Assembly: GCA_900315075.1 (NCBI GenBank)
Contig: OMXV01000011.1
Location: 44,756-108,755 of the forward strand
Length of the DNA stretch: 64,000 bases
Source of the DNA: an uncultured Prevotellaceae bacterium
GTDB taxonomy: Bacteria; Bacteroidota; Bacteroidia; Bacteroidales; Bacteroidaceae
Reading direction: 5' to 3'
Part shown: positions 23,662-32,578 of the stretch, piece after piece
Numbering within the stretch: the stretch's first letter is position 1
How the letters are laid out: each line of letters starts with the position of its first letter
Notes under the pieces: model-generated
Databases searched by the model: none
What the model was told of the DNA's origin: nothing
The model's input: the letters and a program-made list of their open reading frames with translations, nothing else
Made by a program: the position numbers and the translations under genes

Positions 23662-26600
23662 CCATACAACAACTAAGACAACTTTATGATGCCATTCCCC
23701 AGGCAAAGGCATTCCAGAAATTATTGGCCGACCAACAGGTGAGAAGCATTTTTCTCAAGGGATTGGCGGCTTCCTCAGCCTCTCTGTTTTTTGCGTCGTT
23801 TGTAGAAAAGGTGGATAGCACAATCCTTTTCATCCTCAACGACAATGAAGAGGCTGGTTATTTCTATCACGACCTTACCCAGATGATGGGCACCGACGAT
23901 GTGCTATTTTTTCCCTCATCCTATAAAAGGGCTGTGAAATATGCTCAGCGGGATGCTGCCAACGACATTCTGCGCACCGAGGTGCTCACACGTCTCTCGG
24001 CAATCTCGGCAGGCAAGGCACGAAAGGCTTATGTCGTCACCTGCCCCGAGGCGCTCTGCCAGCTTGTCGTCTCGCAGAAAGCACTTGACGAATGTACGCT
24101 TTCCATACGTGTGGGACAGACACTTGATGTGACTGAGGTGCGCAAGACGTTACGCTCGTTCGGATTTGTCGAACAGGATTATGTCTATGAGCCGGGGCAG
24201 TTTGCCATGCGTGGCAGTATCATCGATGTCTATTCCTATAGTTGCGAATACCCCTTCCGTATTGATTTCTTCGGCGACGACGTTGACACCATCCGTACTT
24301 TCGATATTCAGAGCCAGTTGTCGAAAGAGATGAAAGACAGTGTGGAGATTGTTCCAGAAGTCAGTAAGACATCCAATAAGATGCCTTTTGGGACATTCCT
24401 CCCAAAAGAAACTTTAGTGGCAGTGCACGACTATACCTATGTGTGCGACACTGTGGCACGGGTTTATGACGAGGGCTTTTCCACGCAGGCTGTCACCGTG
24501 AAATTGGAGGGGGCCACAGAGCAGCAGCGTGATGAGATCATGAGGGAGTTGCAACGTGAGAGTCAACTTATCAGTCAGGCTCAGTTCATTGACTCCTTGG
24601 CTCCTTTCAGAAGAATAGATTTTGGAAAGAGGCCTGTCGGAACACCCCAGGGCACAATCAATTTCAATATATCATCGCAGCCACTTTTCCATAAGAATTT
24701 CTCGCTTCTTACTCAGACCATGCTCGACTTCCTGCAGCGTGGATATCGCATTTTTGTGCTCTCCGATAGCGAGAAGCAGATTCAGCGACTGCGAGACATA
24801 ATGGCAGGCGACGACGATGTGGAAGTTGGAGGACCTGCTTCGGCTGCACCTCCCAAGGTGGAATTCGAGGCGGTGGACAAAACTCTTCACGAGGGATTCA
24901 CCGACAACGACCGCAAACTCTGCCTCTTTACCGACCACCAGATATTCGACCGATTCCATAAATACAGCCTACGTTCCGACACGGCACGAGCAGGAAAGAT
25001 GGCCCTCACCATGAAGGAGCTTCAGGAGATGGAGCCAGGAGACTTCATTGTGCATGTCGATTTCGGCATCGGTCGTTTCCAAGGACTTGTACGTATCGCC
25101 ACTGGTGACAGTTATCAGGAGATGATACGCATTGTCTATCAGCGGGGTGACACAGTGGATGTATCCATCCATTCACTTTACAAAATCTCGAAATATCGCC
25201 GAGCGGAAAGTGGCGAGCCACCACGTCTCAGTACTTTAGGCACTGGGGCCTGGGAGCGCATGAAGGAGCGTACCAAGAAGCGCATCAAAGATATTGCCCG
25301 CGACCTCATCCGGCTGTATGCCAAGCGGCGACATGAAAAGGGGTTCGCCTTCAGTCCCGACAATTTCATGCAGCATGAGTTGGAGGCAGGGTTTATCTAT
25401 GAGGATACCCCCGACCAACTCAAGGCTACCAATGAGGTGAAAGCCGATATGGAGAGTGCCAGACCCATGGACCGCTTAGTGTGTGGAGATGTGGGATTCG
25501 GCAAGACCGAGGTGGCCGTCCGTGCGGCTTTCAAAGCCGTGTGCGACTCTAAGCAGGTGGCTGTGCTCGTGCCTACCACTGTGCTCGCCTTCCAGCACTA
25601 CCAGACCTTCCGCGACCGTCTTCGAGACTTCCCTGCAAGGGTGGAATATCTATCCCGGGCACGTTCTGCAAAGCAAATCAAAGAGATTCTCACCGGACTC
25701 AAAGAGGGTAGGGTGGACATCCTTATCGGTACGCATAAAATCTTAGGAAAAGCGGTGGAATGGCACGACTTGGGATTGCTTATCATCGACGAGGAGCAGA
25801 AATTCGGTGTCTCCACAAAAGAGAAACTACGCCGGTTAAAGACCAATGTCGATACCCTCACCATGTCGGCAACACCGATACCCCGAACGCTCCAATTTTC
25901 ACTCATGGGAGCACGCGATATGAGTATCATCCGCACACCACCGCCCAACAGATACCCTGTCTATACGGAGTTAGGAACTTACAACCACGAAATTATCGCC
26001 GATGCCATCAACTTCGAGATGAGTAGAAACGGACAGGTGTATTTTGTCAATAGCCGTGTCAGCAACCTGCCCGAGATTGCCAACCTCATCCATAAGTATG
26101 TGCCAGATGCTCGTGTGGCTATTGGTCATGGACAGATGAAACCCGAGGAACTTGAGAAAATCATCATGGGATTCATCAACCACGACTATGATGTGTTGTT
26201 ATCCACCACTATCATCGAAAATGGTATCGACATCCCCAATGCCAATACCATCCTTATTAATGATGCTCATCGGTTTGGACTTTCCGACTTGCATCAGATG
26301 CGGGGACGTGTGGGGCGTTCCAACCGTAAGGCTTTCTGTTATCTGCTTGCTCCACCCAAATCGTTGTTGCAGCAAGATGCCAGAAAACGACTGGAGGCAG
26401 TGGAAAACTTTGCCGAGTTGGGCAGCGGTTTCAATTTAGCCATGCAGGACCTCGACATTCGTGGAGCTGGTAATCTGCTCGGAGCTGAGCAGAGCGGCTT
26501 TATGGAAGACTTGGGTTATGAGACCTATCAGAAGATATTGAATCAGGCTGTCACCGAATTGCGCAACGAGGAATTCAGCGACATGTACGCTGAGGAAATA

Positions 26601-27095
26601 GCCCAGGGTAATGAGGTGCAAGGTGATGCTTTTGTCGAAGACTGTTCGCTTGAGAGCGACCTTGAGATGTATTTCCCCGACAACTATGTACCGGGAAGCA
26701 GTGAGAGGATGCTTCTCTACCGTGAACTCGACAATATTGAGAGCGATGCCGAATTAAATGCGTATCGTAAACGTTTGGAAGACCGTTTTGGGAAAATACC
26801 ACACGAGGGAGAGGAACTCATGCAGGTTGTGCCTTTGCGGCAGTTAGGCAGAAGACTCGGATGTGAGCGTATTTTCCTAAAACAGGGGATGATGAAGATG
26901 CAGTTTGTAAGCAATACCTCCAGTCCGTTCTATCGTAGCAGCACTTTTACCAAGGTGTTCACATACGCCACATCGCATCCGGCAAAATGCCGACTGAGGG
27001 AGTTCAATGGAAAGAACCTCATGCAAGTGAAGGATGTTGCGTCTGTGGGTGAGGCTGTCGGCATTTTGAGGGATATTATACATAGGACGACATGA
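23658..27095 (+). CDS. mfd: Transcription-repair coupling factor
   Basis: A 1145-residue ATPase that removes stalled RNA polymerase and recruits UvrA. The N-terminus is a UvrB-like damage-recruitment module; around residue 455 the RNA-polymerase-interacting domain starts (EPGDFIVHVDFGIGRFQGL); the translocase has Walker A GDVGFGKTEV (about 609-618), DEEQ (about 710), SATPIPRTLQ, DVLLSTTIIENGID, and the QMRGRVGRSNRKAF motif; a TRCF C-terminal domain follows. Start codon overlaps the glycosyltransferase stop (ATGA), and its own stop overlaps the symporter start. uvrA is also in this window at 59993. Confidence 0.96.
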   Translation: MTIQQLRQLYDAIPQAKAFQKLLADQQVRSIFLKGLAASSASLFFASFVEKVDSTILFILNDNEEAGYFYHDLTQMMGTDDVLFFPSSYKRAVKYAQRDAANDILRTEVLTRLSAISAGKARKAYVVTCPEALCQLVVSQKALDECTLSIRVGQTLDVTEVRKTLRSFGFVEQDYVYEPGQFAMRGSIIDVYSYSCEYPFRIDFFGDDVDTIRTFDIQSQLSKEMKDSVEIVPEVSKTSNKMPFGTFLPKETLVAVHDYTYVCDTVARVYDEGFSTQAVTVKLEGATEQQRDEIMRELQRESQLISQAQFIDSLAPFRRIDFGKRPVGTPQGTINFNISSQPLFHKNFSLLTQTMLDFLQRGYRIFVLSDSEKQIQRLRDIMAGDDDVEVGGPASAAPPKVEFEAVDKTLHEGFTDNDRKLCLFTDHQIFDRFHKYSLRSDTARAGKMALTMKELQEMEPGDFIVHVDFGIGRFQGLVRIATGDSYQEMIRIVYQRGDTVDVSIHSLYKISKYRRAESGEPPRLSTLGTGAWERMKERTKKRIKDIARDLIRLYAKRRHEKGFAFSPDNFMQHELEAGFIYEDTPDQLKATNEVKADMESARPMDRLVCGDVGFGKTEVAVRAAFKAVCDSKQVAVLVPTTVLAFQHYQTFRDRLRDFPARVEYLSRARSAKQIKEILTGLKEGRVDILIGTHKILGKAVEWHDLGLLIIDEEQKFGVSTKEKLRRLKTNVDTLTMSATPIPRTLQFSLMGARDMSIIRTPPPNRYPVYTELGTYNHEIIADAINFEMSRNGQVYFVNSRVSNLPEIANLIHKYVPDARVAIGHGQMKPEELEKIIMGFINHDYDVLLSTTIIENGIDIPNANTILINDAHRFGLSDLHQMRGRVGRSNRKAFCYLLAPPKSLLQQDARKRLEAVENFAELGSGFNLAMQDLDIRGAGNLLGAEQSGFMEDLGYETYQKILNQAVTELRNEEFSDMYAEEIAQGNEVQGDAFVEDCSLESDLEMYFPDNYVPGSSERMLLYRELDNIESDAELNAYRKRLEDRFGKIPHEGEELMQVVPLRQLGRRLGCERIFLKQGMMKMQFVSNTSSPFYRSSTFTKVFTYATSHPAKCRLREFNGKNLMQVKDVASVGEAVGILRDIIHRTT

Positions 27096-28531
27096 TTATT
27101 CTGGCTACTATCGTTGGATATTTCGTCGTATTGCTGCTCTTCAGCAAACTTACGGCACGTCGTGCCGACAACGACACGTTCTTCCGTGGCAATCGTCGTT
27201 CACCATGGTATATGGTAGCGTTTGGCATGGTGGGGGCGTCTATTTCGGGCGTCACGTTCGTCAGTGTCCCGGGTATGGTCACTGTCTCGGCCATGACTTA
27301 TTTGCAGACATGTTTGGGTTTCATCCTCGGCTATATTGCCGTGGCGTTCCTGCTTTTGCCAGTATATTACAAATACAATCTCACCACTATCTATTCCTAT
27401 CTGAAGCAGCGTCTTGGACGACGTTCGTACAAGACGGGGGCATCGTTTTTCATCCTCTCCAAGATGACGGGAGCGGCGGCACGTTTTTATGTGGTGTGTA
27501 TCATTCTTCAGCGTTTCGTGCTCGACCGTTATCATGTGCCATTCATTGTCACCGTGCTGGTAATGGTGGCGCTGATATGGCTCTACACACGGCGCGGCGG
27601 AATCAAGACATTGGTGTGGACCGATTCTTTCCAGACCACTTGCATGTTCACTGCCCTTATCCTTATTATCATTAATGTGATTGGACAGTTGGGCATGAGC
27701 CTTGGCGAGGCGGTGGATGCCATCGCTGCCGATAATCGTAGTCAGATTTTTGAGTTTAGTGACCCGATGTCGAAGCAGTATTTTTGGAAACAATTCCTCA
27801 GTGGTATCTTCATTGTCATTGTCATGACAGGGCTTGATCAGGACATGATGCAGAAAAATCTTACCTGCAAGTCGCTGTGCGAGGCTCAGAAAGATGTGTG
27901 TACGTATGGAGTGGCTTTTGTGCCAGCCAACTTGCTTTTTATGGCATTAGGCGTGCTGTTGTGTCTTCTCGCTTCAAAGGAAGGAACGCCTTTGCCTACT
28001 ACGGGCGACGAACTGCTGCCGATGTTTGCTGCCACGGGGCATTTGGGCAACCTCGTGATGGTGCTTTTCACAATAGGCATCGTGGCGGCATCCTTCTCCA
28101 GTGCCGACTCAGCCCTCACAGCACTCACCACCAGTTTTTGTGTGGATATCGCCGAGAGGCAGCAGGATGAGCGGTTACGCAAGCGGGTGCATATCGGCAT
28201 GGCGCTGGTCTTTGTACTGGTAATCTTGGCATTTAGGGTCATCGACTCGCCCAGCGTCATCGACGCTATTTATGTGATGTGCTCCTATACATACGGGCCG
28301 CTGCTCGGGCTTTTTGCCTACAGTCTGCTCACCCGACGTGGCGTACGCGATGGAGTCGTGCCCTATATCGCCATCGCCTCACCACTAATCTGCTTCGCGG
28401 CCGATCTACTCACTAAAAACCTCACCGACTACCGCTTCGGCTATGAGCTCCTCATGGTTAATGGTCTACTCACATTCATAGGACTGTGGGTGTCAGGGGT
28501 CAAAGCAAGAACTCATAGACTCAATAATTGA
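27092..28531 (+). CDS. Sodium/solute symporter (SSS family)
   Basis: A 479-residue integral membrane protein with about 13 transmembrane segments. Helix 1-2 area contains FGMVGASISGVTFVSVPG, the SSS sodium-site region; later TGLDQDMMQKNLTCKS and SADSALTALTTSF (helix 8/9) are typical. The substrate cannot be read (candidates: sugars, amino acids, pantothenate-type). It overlaps mfd by four bases (ATGA), an unusual operon partner for a repair factor, and is the last gene before a bidirectional terminator. Confidence 0.9.
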   Translation: MIILATIVGYFVVLLLFSKLTARRADNDTFFRGNRRSPWYMVAFGMVGASISGVTFVSVPGMVTVSAMTYLQTCLGFILGYIAVAFLLLPVYYKYNLTTIYSYLKQRLGRRSYKTGASFFILSKMTGAAARFYVVCIILQRFVLDRYHVPFIVTVLVMVALIWLYTRRGGIKTLVWTDSFQTTCMFTALILIIINVIGQLGMSLGEAVDAIAADNRSQIFEFSDPMSKQYFWKQFLSGIFIVIVMTGLDQDMMQKNLTCKSLCEAQKDVCTYGVAFVPANLLFMALGVLLCLLASKEGTPLPTTGDELLPMFAATGHLGNLVMVLFTIGIVAASFSSADSALTALTTSFCVDIAERQQDERLRKRVHIGMALVFVLVILAFRVIDSPSVIDAIYVMCSYTYGPLLGLFAYSLLTRRGVRDGVVPYIAIASPLICFAADLLTKNLTDYRFGYELLMVNGLLTFIGLWVSGVKARTHRLNN

Positions 28532-28556
28532 CAATAGAGATTATTACGATAAATAG

Positions 28557-28592
28557 ACGGAGGGCGAGAGAAAAGAGTCTCTAACCCTCCGT
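28557..28592. terminator. Bidirectional terminator between the symporter and trxB
   Basis: ACGGAGGG (28557-28564) pairs with CCCTCCGT (28585-28592), with a secondary GAGA/TCTC pairing in the loop and a GTTTCTAT flank. It lies between convergent genes. Confidence 0.75.
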
Positions 28593-28625
28593 GTTTCTAT
28601 ATAGAAAAGTCAAAAAGTCTATCAA

Positions 28626-29567
28626 CTAAATCCCCCTAAGAAACCTGTCGGCCTCGATGGCGGCTTTGCAACCACTGGCAGCAGCAGTGATTGCCTGACG
28701 GTAGTGGGGGTCGGCTACGTCGCCGGCAGCATAGACTCCGGGAAGTTTGGTGCGTGGACTGTCACCCTCCGTGAGTAAGTAACCTGTTTCATCGGTGTCG
28801 AGCCACTGACGGAAAATGTCGGAGTTGGGCTTGTGGCCGATGGCAAGGAAGAAACCGTCGATAGGGAGGTCGTAGCGACGTTCGTCGGCTTCGCCTTTGC
28901 GATACACTACATGGGCACCCTCGACACCATTTTCGCCATAAAGCCCTACCGTGTTGTGCTCAAAGAGAATCTCGATATTTTCTGTCTCAGCAACACGTTG
29001 CTTCATGACTTCAGAGGCACGTAGGAAAGGCTTGCGCACAATCATATACACCTTTTTGGCAAGGCCGGCAAGATAGAGAGCCTCCTCACAGGCAGTGTCG
29101 CCACCACCTACGACGGCCACGGTGCGTTTGCGGTAGAAGAAACCATCGCAGGTAGCGCATGCAGAGACACCCTGGCCATTGTATTTCTTTTCGTCCTCCA
29201 AACCTAAGTATTTGGCTGATGCGCCTGTGGCGATAATCACTGTGTCGGCTTCGATTTCCCTTCCGTTGTCAGCGGTCAGCAAATAAGGGCGGTTGCTCAA
29301 GTCGGCTGCTACAATCTCGCCATCGCGAATGTCGGTGCCAAAACGCTCTGCCTGTTGGCGAAGGTCGAGCATCATCTGGTTGCCATCCACACCTTCGGGA
29401 TAACCGGGGAAATTCTCCACTTCGGTGGTCTGGGTAAGTTGTCCGCCAGTCTGCAAACCACAGTATTCCACTGGTTCTAAGCCAGCGCGAGCAGCGTAGA
29501 TGGCTGCTGTATAACCAGCAGGTCCGCTGCCGATAATCAGGCAGCGGACATGTTCTCTCTGTTCCAT
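28626..29567 (-). CDS. trxB: Thioredoxin-disulfide reductase
   Basis: A 313-residue flavoenzyme that reduces thioredoxin with NADPH. FAD motif IIGSGPAGYTAAIYAAR at about 10-26, redox pair CATC at 137-140, NADPH motif VVGGGDTACEEALYL and the C-terminal FAD motif GVYAAGDVADP. Length and order are standard. It lies directly after gpx on the minus strand with a one-base overlap (TAATG), forming a thiol-redox operon. Confidence 0.95.
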   Translation of the reverse strand: MEQREHVRCLIIGSGPAGYTAAIYAARAGLEPVEYCGLQTGGQLTQTTEVENFPGYPEGVDGNQMMLDLRQQAERFGTDIRDGEIVAADLSNRPYLLTADNGREIEADTVIIATGASAKYLGLEDEKKYNGQGVSACATCDGFFYRKRTVAVVGGGDTACEEALYLAGLAKKVYMIVRKPFLRASEVMKQRVAETENIEILFEHNTVGLYGENGVEGAHVVYRKGEADERRYDLPIDGFFLAIGHKPNSDIFRQWLDTDETGYLLTEGDSPRTKLPGVYAAGDVADPHYRQAITAAASGCKAAIEADRFLRGI

Positions 29568-30124
29568 TATAGAATTTCTAATTGTTCCTTGATTTTCTCG
29601 TCGATGACGTCAAAATTCTCTGTGGGTTCAAAACGCGCAACTACCATTCCCTTCTTGTTGATGAGGAATTTTGTGAAATTCCACTTGATGTCGGGGTTAT
29701 CCTTGTAGTTAGGGTCTTTCTCCGATAACATACGGTCGAGAATGCCGGCGATAGGATGCTCCATGTTCCATCCGGCGAAGCCTTTCTGCTCCTTGAGATA
29801 TTTAAATAGCGGGTCGGCGTCATCGCCATTGACCTTCAGCTTCTTGAAGCGGGGGAACTCTGTTCCATAGTTGAGCTTGCAGAAGCTGTGAATCGACTCA
29901 TCGGTGCCAGGAGCCTGCTGACCAAACTGGTTGCAGGGGAAGTCGAGTATCGTAAAGCCCTCGGAGTGATGCTTCTCGTAGAGTTTCTCCAATTCCTCGT
30001 ATTGAGGGGTAAAACCACACTTTGTAGCAGTGTTGACGATTAAGATTACTTCGTTGGCGTACTCTTTGAGGGATACGATGCCTCCTTTTCTGTCTTTGAC
30101 AGAGAAATCATAAATTGTTTTCAT
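29567..30124 (-). CDS. Glutathione peroxidase-like thiol peroxidase
   Basis: A 185-residue peroxidase with a Cys, not selenocysteine, at the active site: NTATKCGFTPQYEELE (Cys36), LDFPCNQFGQQAPG (Gln70-region) and KWNFTKFLI (Trp and Asn near 153) form the catalytic tetrad. In bacteria lacking glutathione these enzymes are recycled by thioredoxin, which fits its operon partner trxB. No signal peptide is seen, so it acts in the cytoplasm. A TATATTTG box upstream (30162-30169, minus strand) is a likely -7 element. Confidence 0.92.
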   Translation of the reverse strand: MKTIYDFSVKDRKGGIVSLKEYANEVILIVNTATKCGFTPQYEELEKLYEKHHSEGFTILDFPCNQFGQQAPGTDESIHSFCKLNYGTEFPRFKKLKVNGDDADPLFKYLKEQKGFAGWNMEHPIAGILDRMLSEKDPNYKDNPDIKWNFTKFLINKKGMVVARFEPTENFDVIDEKIKEQLEIL

Positions 30125-30285
30125 CTTGATTAGTATATAAGTGATTCAAGTAATTCTTTTGCAAATATAGTGTTTTTTTTTGGCATTAGAGACAACTTTT
30201 TCAAAAAAATGATAGAATTATTTGCAAGTGTCGCCCTTTTGTGCTATCTTCGCAACAAAAAGTTAAATATACAACAAATAATGCT

Positions 30286-30909
30286 ATGAATAAAAACGAG
30301 AAATTTATCGTCACCATCAACCGGCAGTTTGGAACTGGTGGACATGAGGTGGGTGCTGAAATAGCCCGGCGACTTGGCGTGAAGTTGCTCGACAAGCAAA
30401 TTCTGCAGGCTGTGGCAAGGAAATTTGATATCGGTCAGGAAACAGTGGAGAAACTCGAAGCACGCGACAAATCGTGGTGGGATGATTTCACTCAGTTCTA
30501 CCGTTCATACATGGTTGATAACAAATATCATGAATTGGGGCAGGAACTTACGTCTAACGAGCTCTTCGAGGCTCAGGCTGCCGTCATCAAGCAAATAGCC
30601 TCCGAGGAGTCGTGCGTGATTATCGGAAGGTGTGCATCGCATATCTTCAGAGACCATCCCAATAGTCTGAAAATATTCCTTCACAGTCCGATGGAGAAGC
30701 GTATCAAGCGTATCGTCGAGAAATATGGTGTGGATGAGGCTGATGCCAAGTTGATGATTGTAGATAATGACTACACCCGCGAACTTTATACCAAGAAATA
30801 TACAGGTTCGGAATGGTACGACGCACGCAACTATGACATCTCGCTCGATGTCAGTAAGTTTGGACTAAACGGTTCTGTAGATTACCTTTTAGCATTCATG
30901 GGCGAATAA
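30286..30909 (+). CDS. Cytidylate kinase-like family protein
   Basis: A 207-residue P-loop kinase-like protein: TINRQFGTGGHEVGAEIARR at about residues 10-29 is the nucleotide-binding start, with VKLLDKQILQAVARK following, then CVIIGRCASHIF and SPMEKRIKRIVEKYGV (LID-like Arg residues). This group, common in Bacteroidetes and Firmicutes, is related to Cmk but its true substrate is not settled. I place the start at the ATG at 30286; a TATCTTCG near -7 box lies about 35 bases upstream. Stand-alone gene. Confidence 0.85.
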   Translation: MNKNEKFIVTINRQFGTGGHEVGAEIARRLGVKLLDKQILQAVARKFDIGQETVEKLEARDKSWWDDFTQFYRSYMVDNKYHELGQELTSNELFEAQAAVIKQIASEESCVIIGRCASHIFRDHPNSLKIFLHSPMEKRIKRIVEKYGVDEADAKLMIVDNDYTRELYTKKYTGSEWYDARNYDISLDVSKFGLNGSVDYLLAFMGE

Positions 30910-30977
30910 TGTGCCGCGCAAGATTTGCTACTTTTTTACTACTGAAAGTTTAGAGACTAAATATATATATTAAAGAA

Positions 30978-31916
30978 ATGAGAAGACTATTATCATGGGC
31001 CGTCATCGCAATGGCGTTGATGGTTGTGGCATGTGGCAAGAAGCATGACGATAATGCTGTGAACCCTAATGCGCCTGTACCTCCCAAAAGTGTCATCAAT
31101 GACGAAAACAAGGTCGAGATGGATGCTGCCAAGCTTTATGGAAACATGCAATTCATTATGGCCAACCAGGAAGAAGACCAGAAAAATTATACCGTGATGG
31201 ATGTTTTTATGGGTGATGTTGGGGGGCACTTCCGTCTTGATAAATCAGAAAAAAAATATTGGGTAAAAGCTATCAGCGACGAAATATTGGATGACCTTTA
31301 TGAAGGTGCTTCATTTGCTTTTGGCAAAGTGGATGGACATATCGTGACGATATGCTATGGTAAGGACCTCATGCCCATGTGGACAATGGTAGGTTTCCAA
31401 AACGATGACGAGTATAATCAATATCGTCGTGAATGTTTCAACCATGCCTTAGTAGGCACTTACAAGGATAGTGAGGGCAAGCCTGTCACCATTTCTGCTG
31501 ATGGTAATGTGAAAGGTCTCTTTGGGAAGGAAAGCGACAATTTCCAATTCTCATATATCAATACTTACATCACCGATATGTGTAAGTTGGAGTCGGGGAA
31601 ATATTTTGGCTTTGCTGTCAAAGATTATGGTGTCGATTTGAAGGATACTGAGATGGATGAAGAGGAATCGGGCGAGAGAATGGTTATCGATGAGGTGCTT
31701 GAAACACTTGAAATGGATGCTGACCAGGATATCTCATGGATTCACAAGCATATTCTCACTTCTGATTATTACAACTATATCTCTCCCTCCACACGTAAGA
31801 GAATGATTGAGGTTCTCAAAGCCGAGAAGTCGCCCTCGCAGACCGACCAGTGGAATCTCTTCATCCTTGAGAGTTTCAAGGATCCCGAAGCGCAGGAAAT
31901 ACCCGAAGAAGAGTAG
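30978..31916 (+). CDS. Lipoprotein of unknown function
   Basis: A 312-residue exported lipoprotein: signal peptide with lipobox ending VVAC at Cys19, then a polar, acidic mature protein without repeats. Segments YTVMDVFMGDVGGHF and LVGTYKDSEGKPVTISADGN suggest a beta-rich fold, and the C-terminus is acidic (EAQEIPEEE). I do not recognise a family. It follows the cytidylate-kinase-like gene by 68 bases and may be cotranscribed. Confidence 0.7.
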   Translation: MRRLLSWAVIAMALMVVACGKKHDDNAVNPNAPVPPKSVINDENKVEMDAAKLYGNMQFIMANQEEDQKNYTVMDVFMGDVGGHFRLDKSEKKYWVKAISDEILDDLYEGASFAFGKVDGHIVTICYGKDLMPMWTMVGFQNDDEYNQYRRECFNHALVGTYKDSEGKPVTISADGNVKGLFGKESDNFQFSYINTYITDMCKLESGKYFGFAVKDYGVDLKDTEMDEEESGERMVIDEVLETLEMDADQDISWIHKHILTSDYYNYISPSTRKRMIEVLKAEKSPSQTDQWNLFILESFKDPEAQEIPEEE

Positions 31917-32098
31917 GGCGTTCAGATGCCCCAAACCGGTGACCCTACTTTTTTGTTCATCCTTAAGATGATTGATGCATACCCTCAACCGACACAGAAG
32001 GGTTTGCCTTGAATAGGAGGGCGTGTCAATTTTGACACACCCTCATTCTCTTTTTTGGTGAAACGAGAAGAATAGTTGACGATTAGTCAAGTTATTTT

Positions 32099-32400
32099 CT
32101 GAAGTTTCCCACTCTCACAAACTACCTAATAGTTTTTTATCACGAGACTTGTCGCATATCCACTGACCAACGGGAGGTAATTTAAGAATTTGAGAGTTCG
32201 TAAACTGATGAAGAGAATTTAGAAGAATTATCGTCGCAAGCGATGTGAAACTTACACGAAGGAGTTAGGAAATGACTTGTCATTTCATCTCAAATTCCCA
32301 TAAATTCCATTATGATATAAAATTCTTTAATTCTCTAATTACCTCCCGTTGGTCAGTGGGTCTGCGACAAGTCTCGTGATAAAAAGGTGGGAAACATCAG
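32099..32400. repeat. Large inverted-repeat element (49-bp arms)
   Basis: Arms 32134-32182 and 32337-32385 are inverted copies with only two mismatches in 49 bases. Outside them, CTGAAGTTTCCCAC (32099-32112) pairs with GTGGGAAACATCAG (32387-32400) after a 21-base insertion on the left. The 154-base interior holds a perfect palindrome GAAATGAC-TT-GTCATTTC (32269-32286). No protein is encoded. It fits a MITE-like element, an invertible segment or a folded RNA; I cannot choose. The rest of the gap (31917-32098, 32401-32513) shows only a weak T-rich hairpin and simple repeats. Confidence 0.8.
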
Positions 32401-32513
32401 TTTTTTTTATAGTTGACAAGATAATGTCTTTTGCGTTGATTAGCCACTTCTAACTTCTGCAACTCCTAAAATTTAAAACTCATAACCTCATATCTCATAA
32501 ACTCAAATAGAAA

Positions 32514-32545
32514 TTTGCTGAATTTACGGAAATTTCGTAACTTTG
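32514..32545 (+). promoter_or_regulatory. Promoter of pheT
   Basis: TTTG (32514-32517), 20-base spacer, TAACTTTG (32538-32545). The ATG at 32579 follows after a leader of about 27 bases; the in-frame codons upstream overlap the -7 box. Confidence 0.8.
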
Positions 32546-32578
32546 CACGATTTTTGTGATATAACCAACAAAGCAACG

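Noticed and set aside
31917-32098. Possible second lipoprotein or RNA gene after 31916
   Set aside because: All frames are short, with only a weak hairpin near 31985-32055 that could be a terminator; nothing else could be supported.
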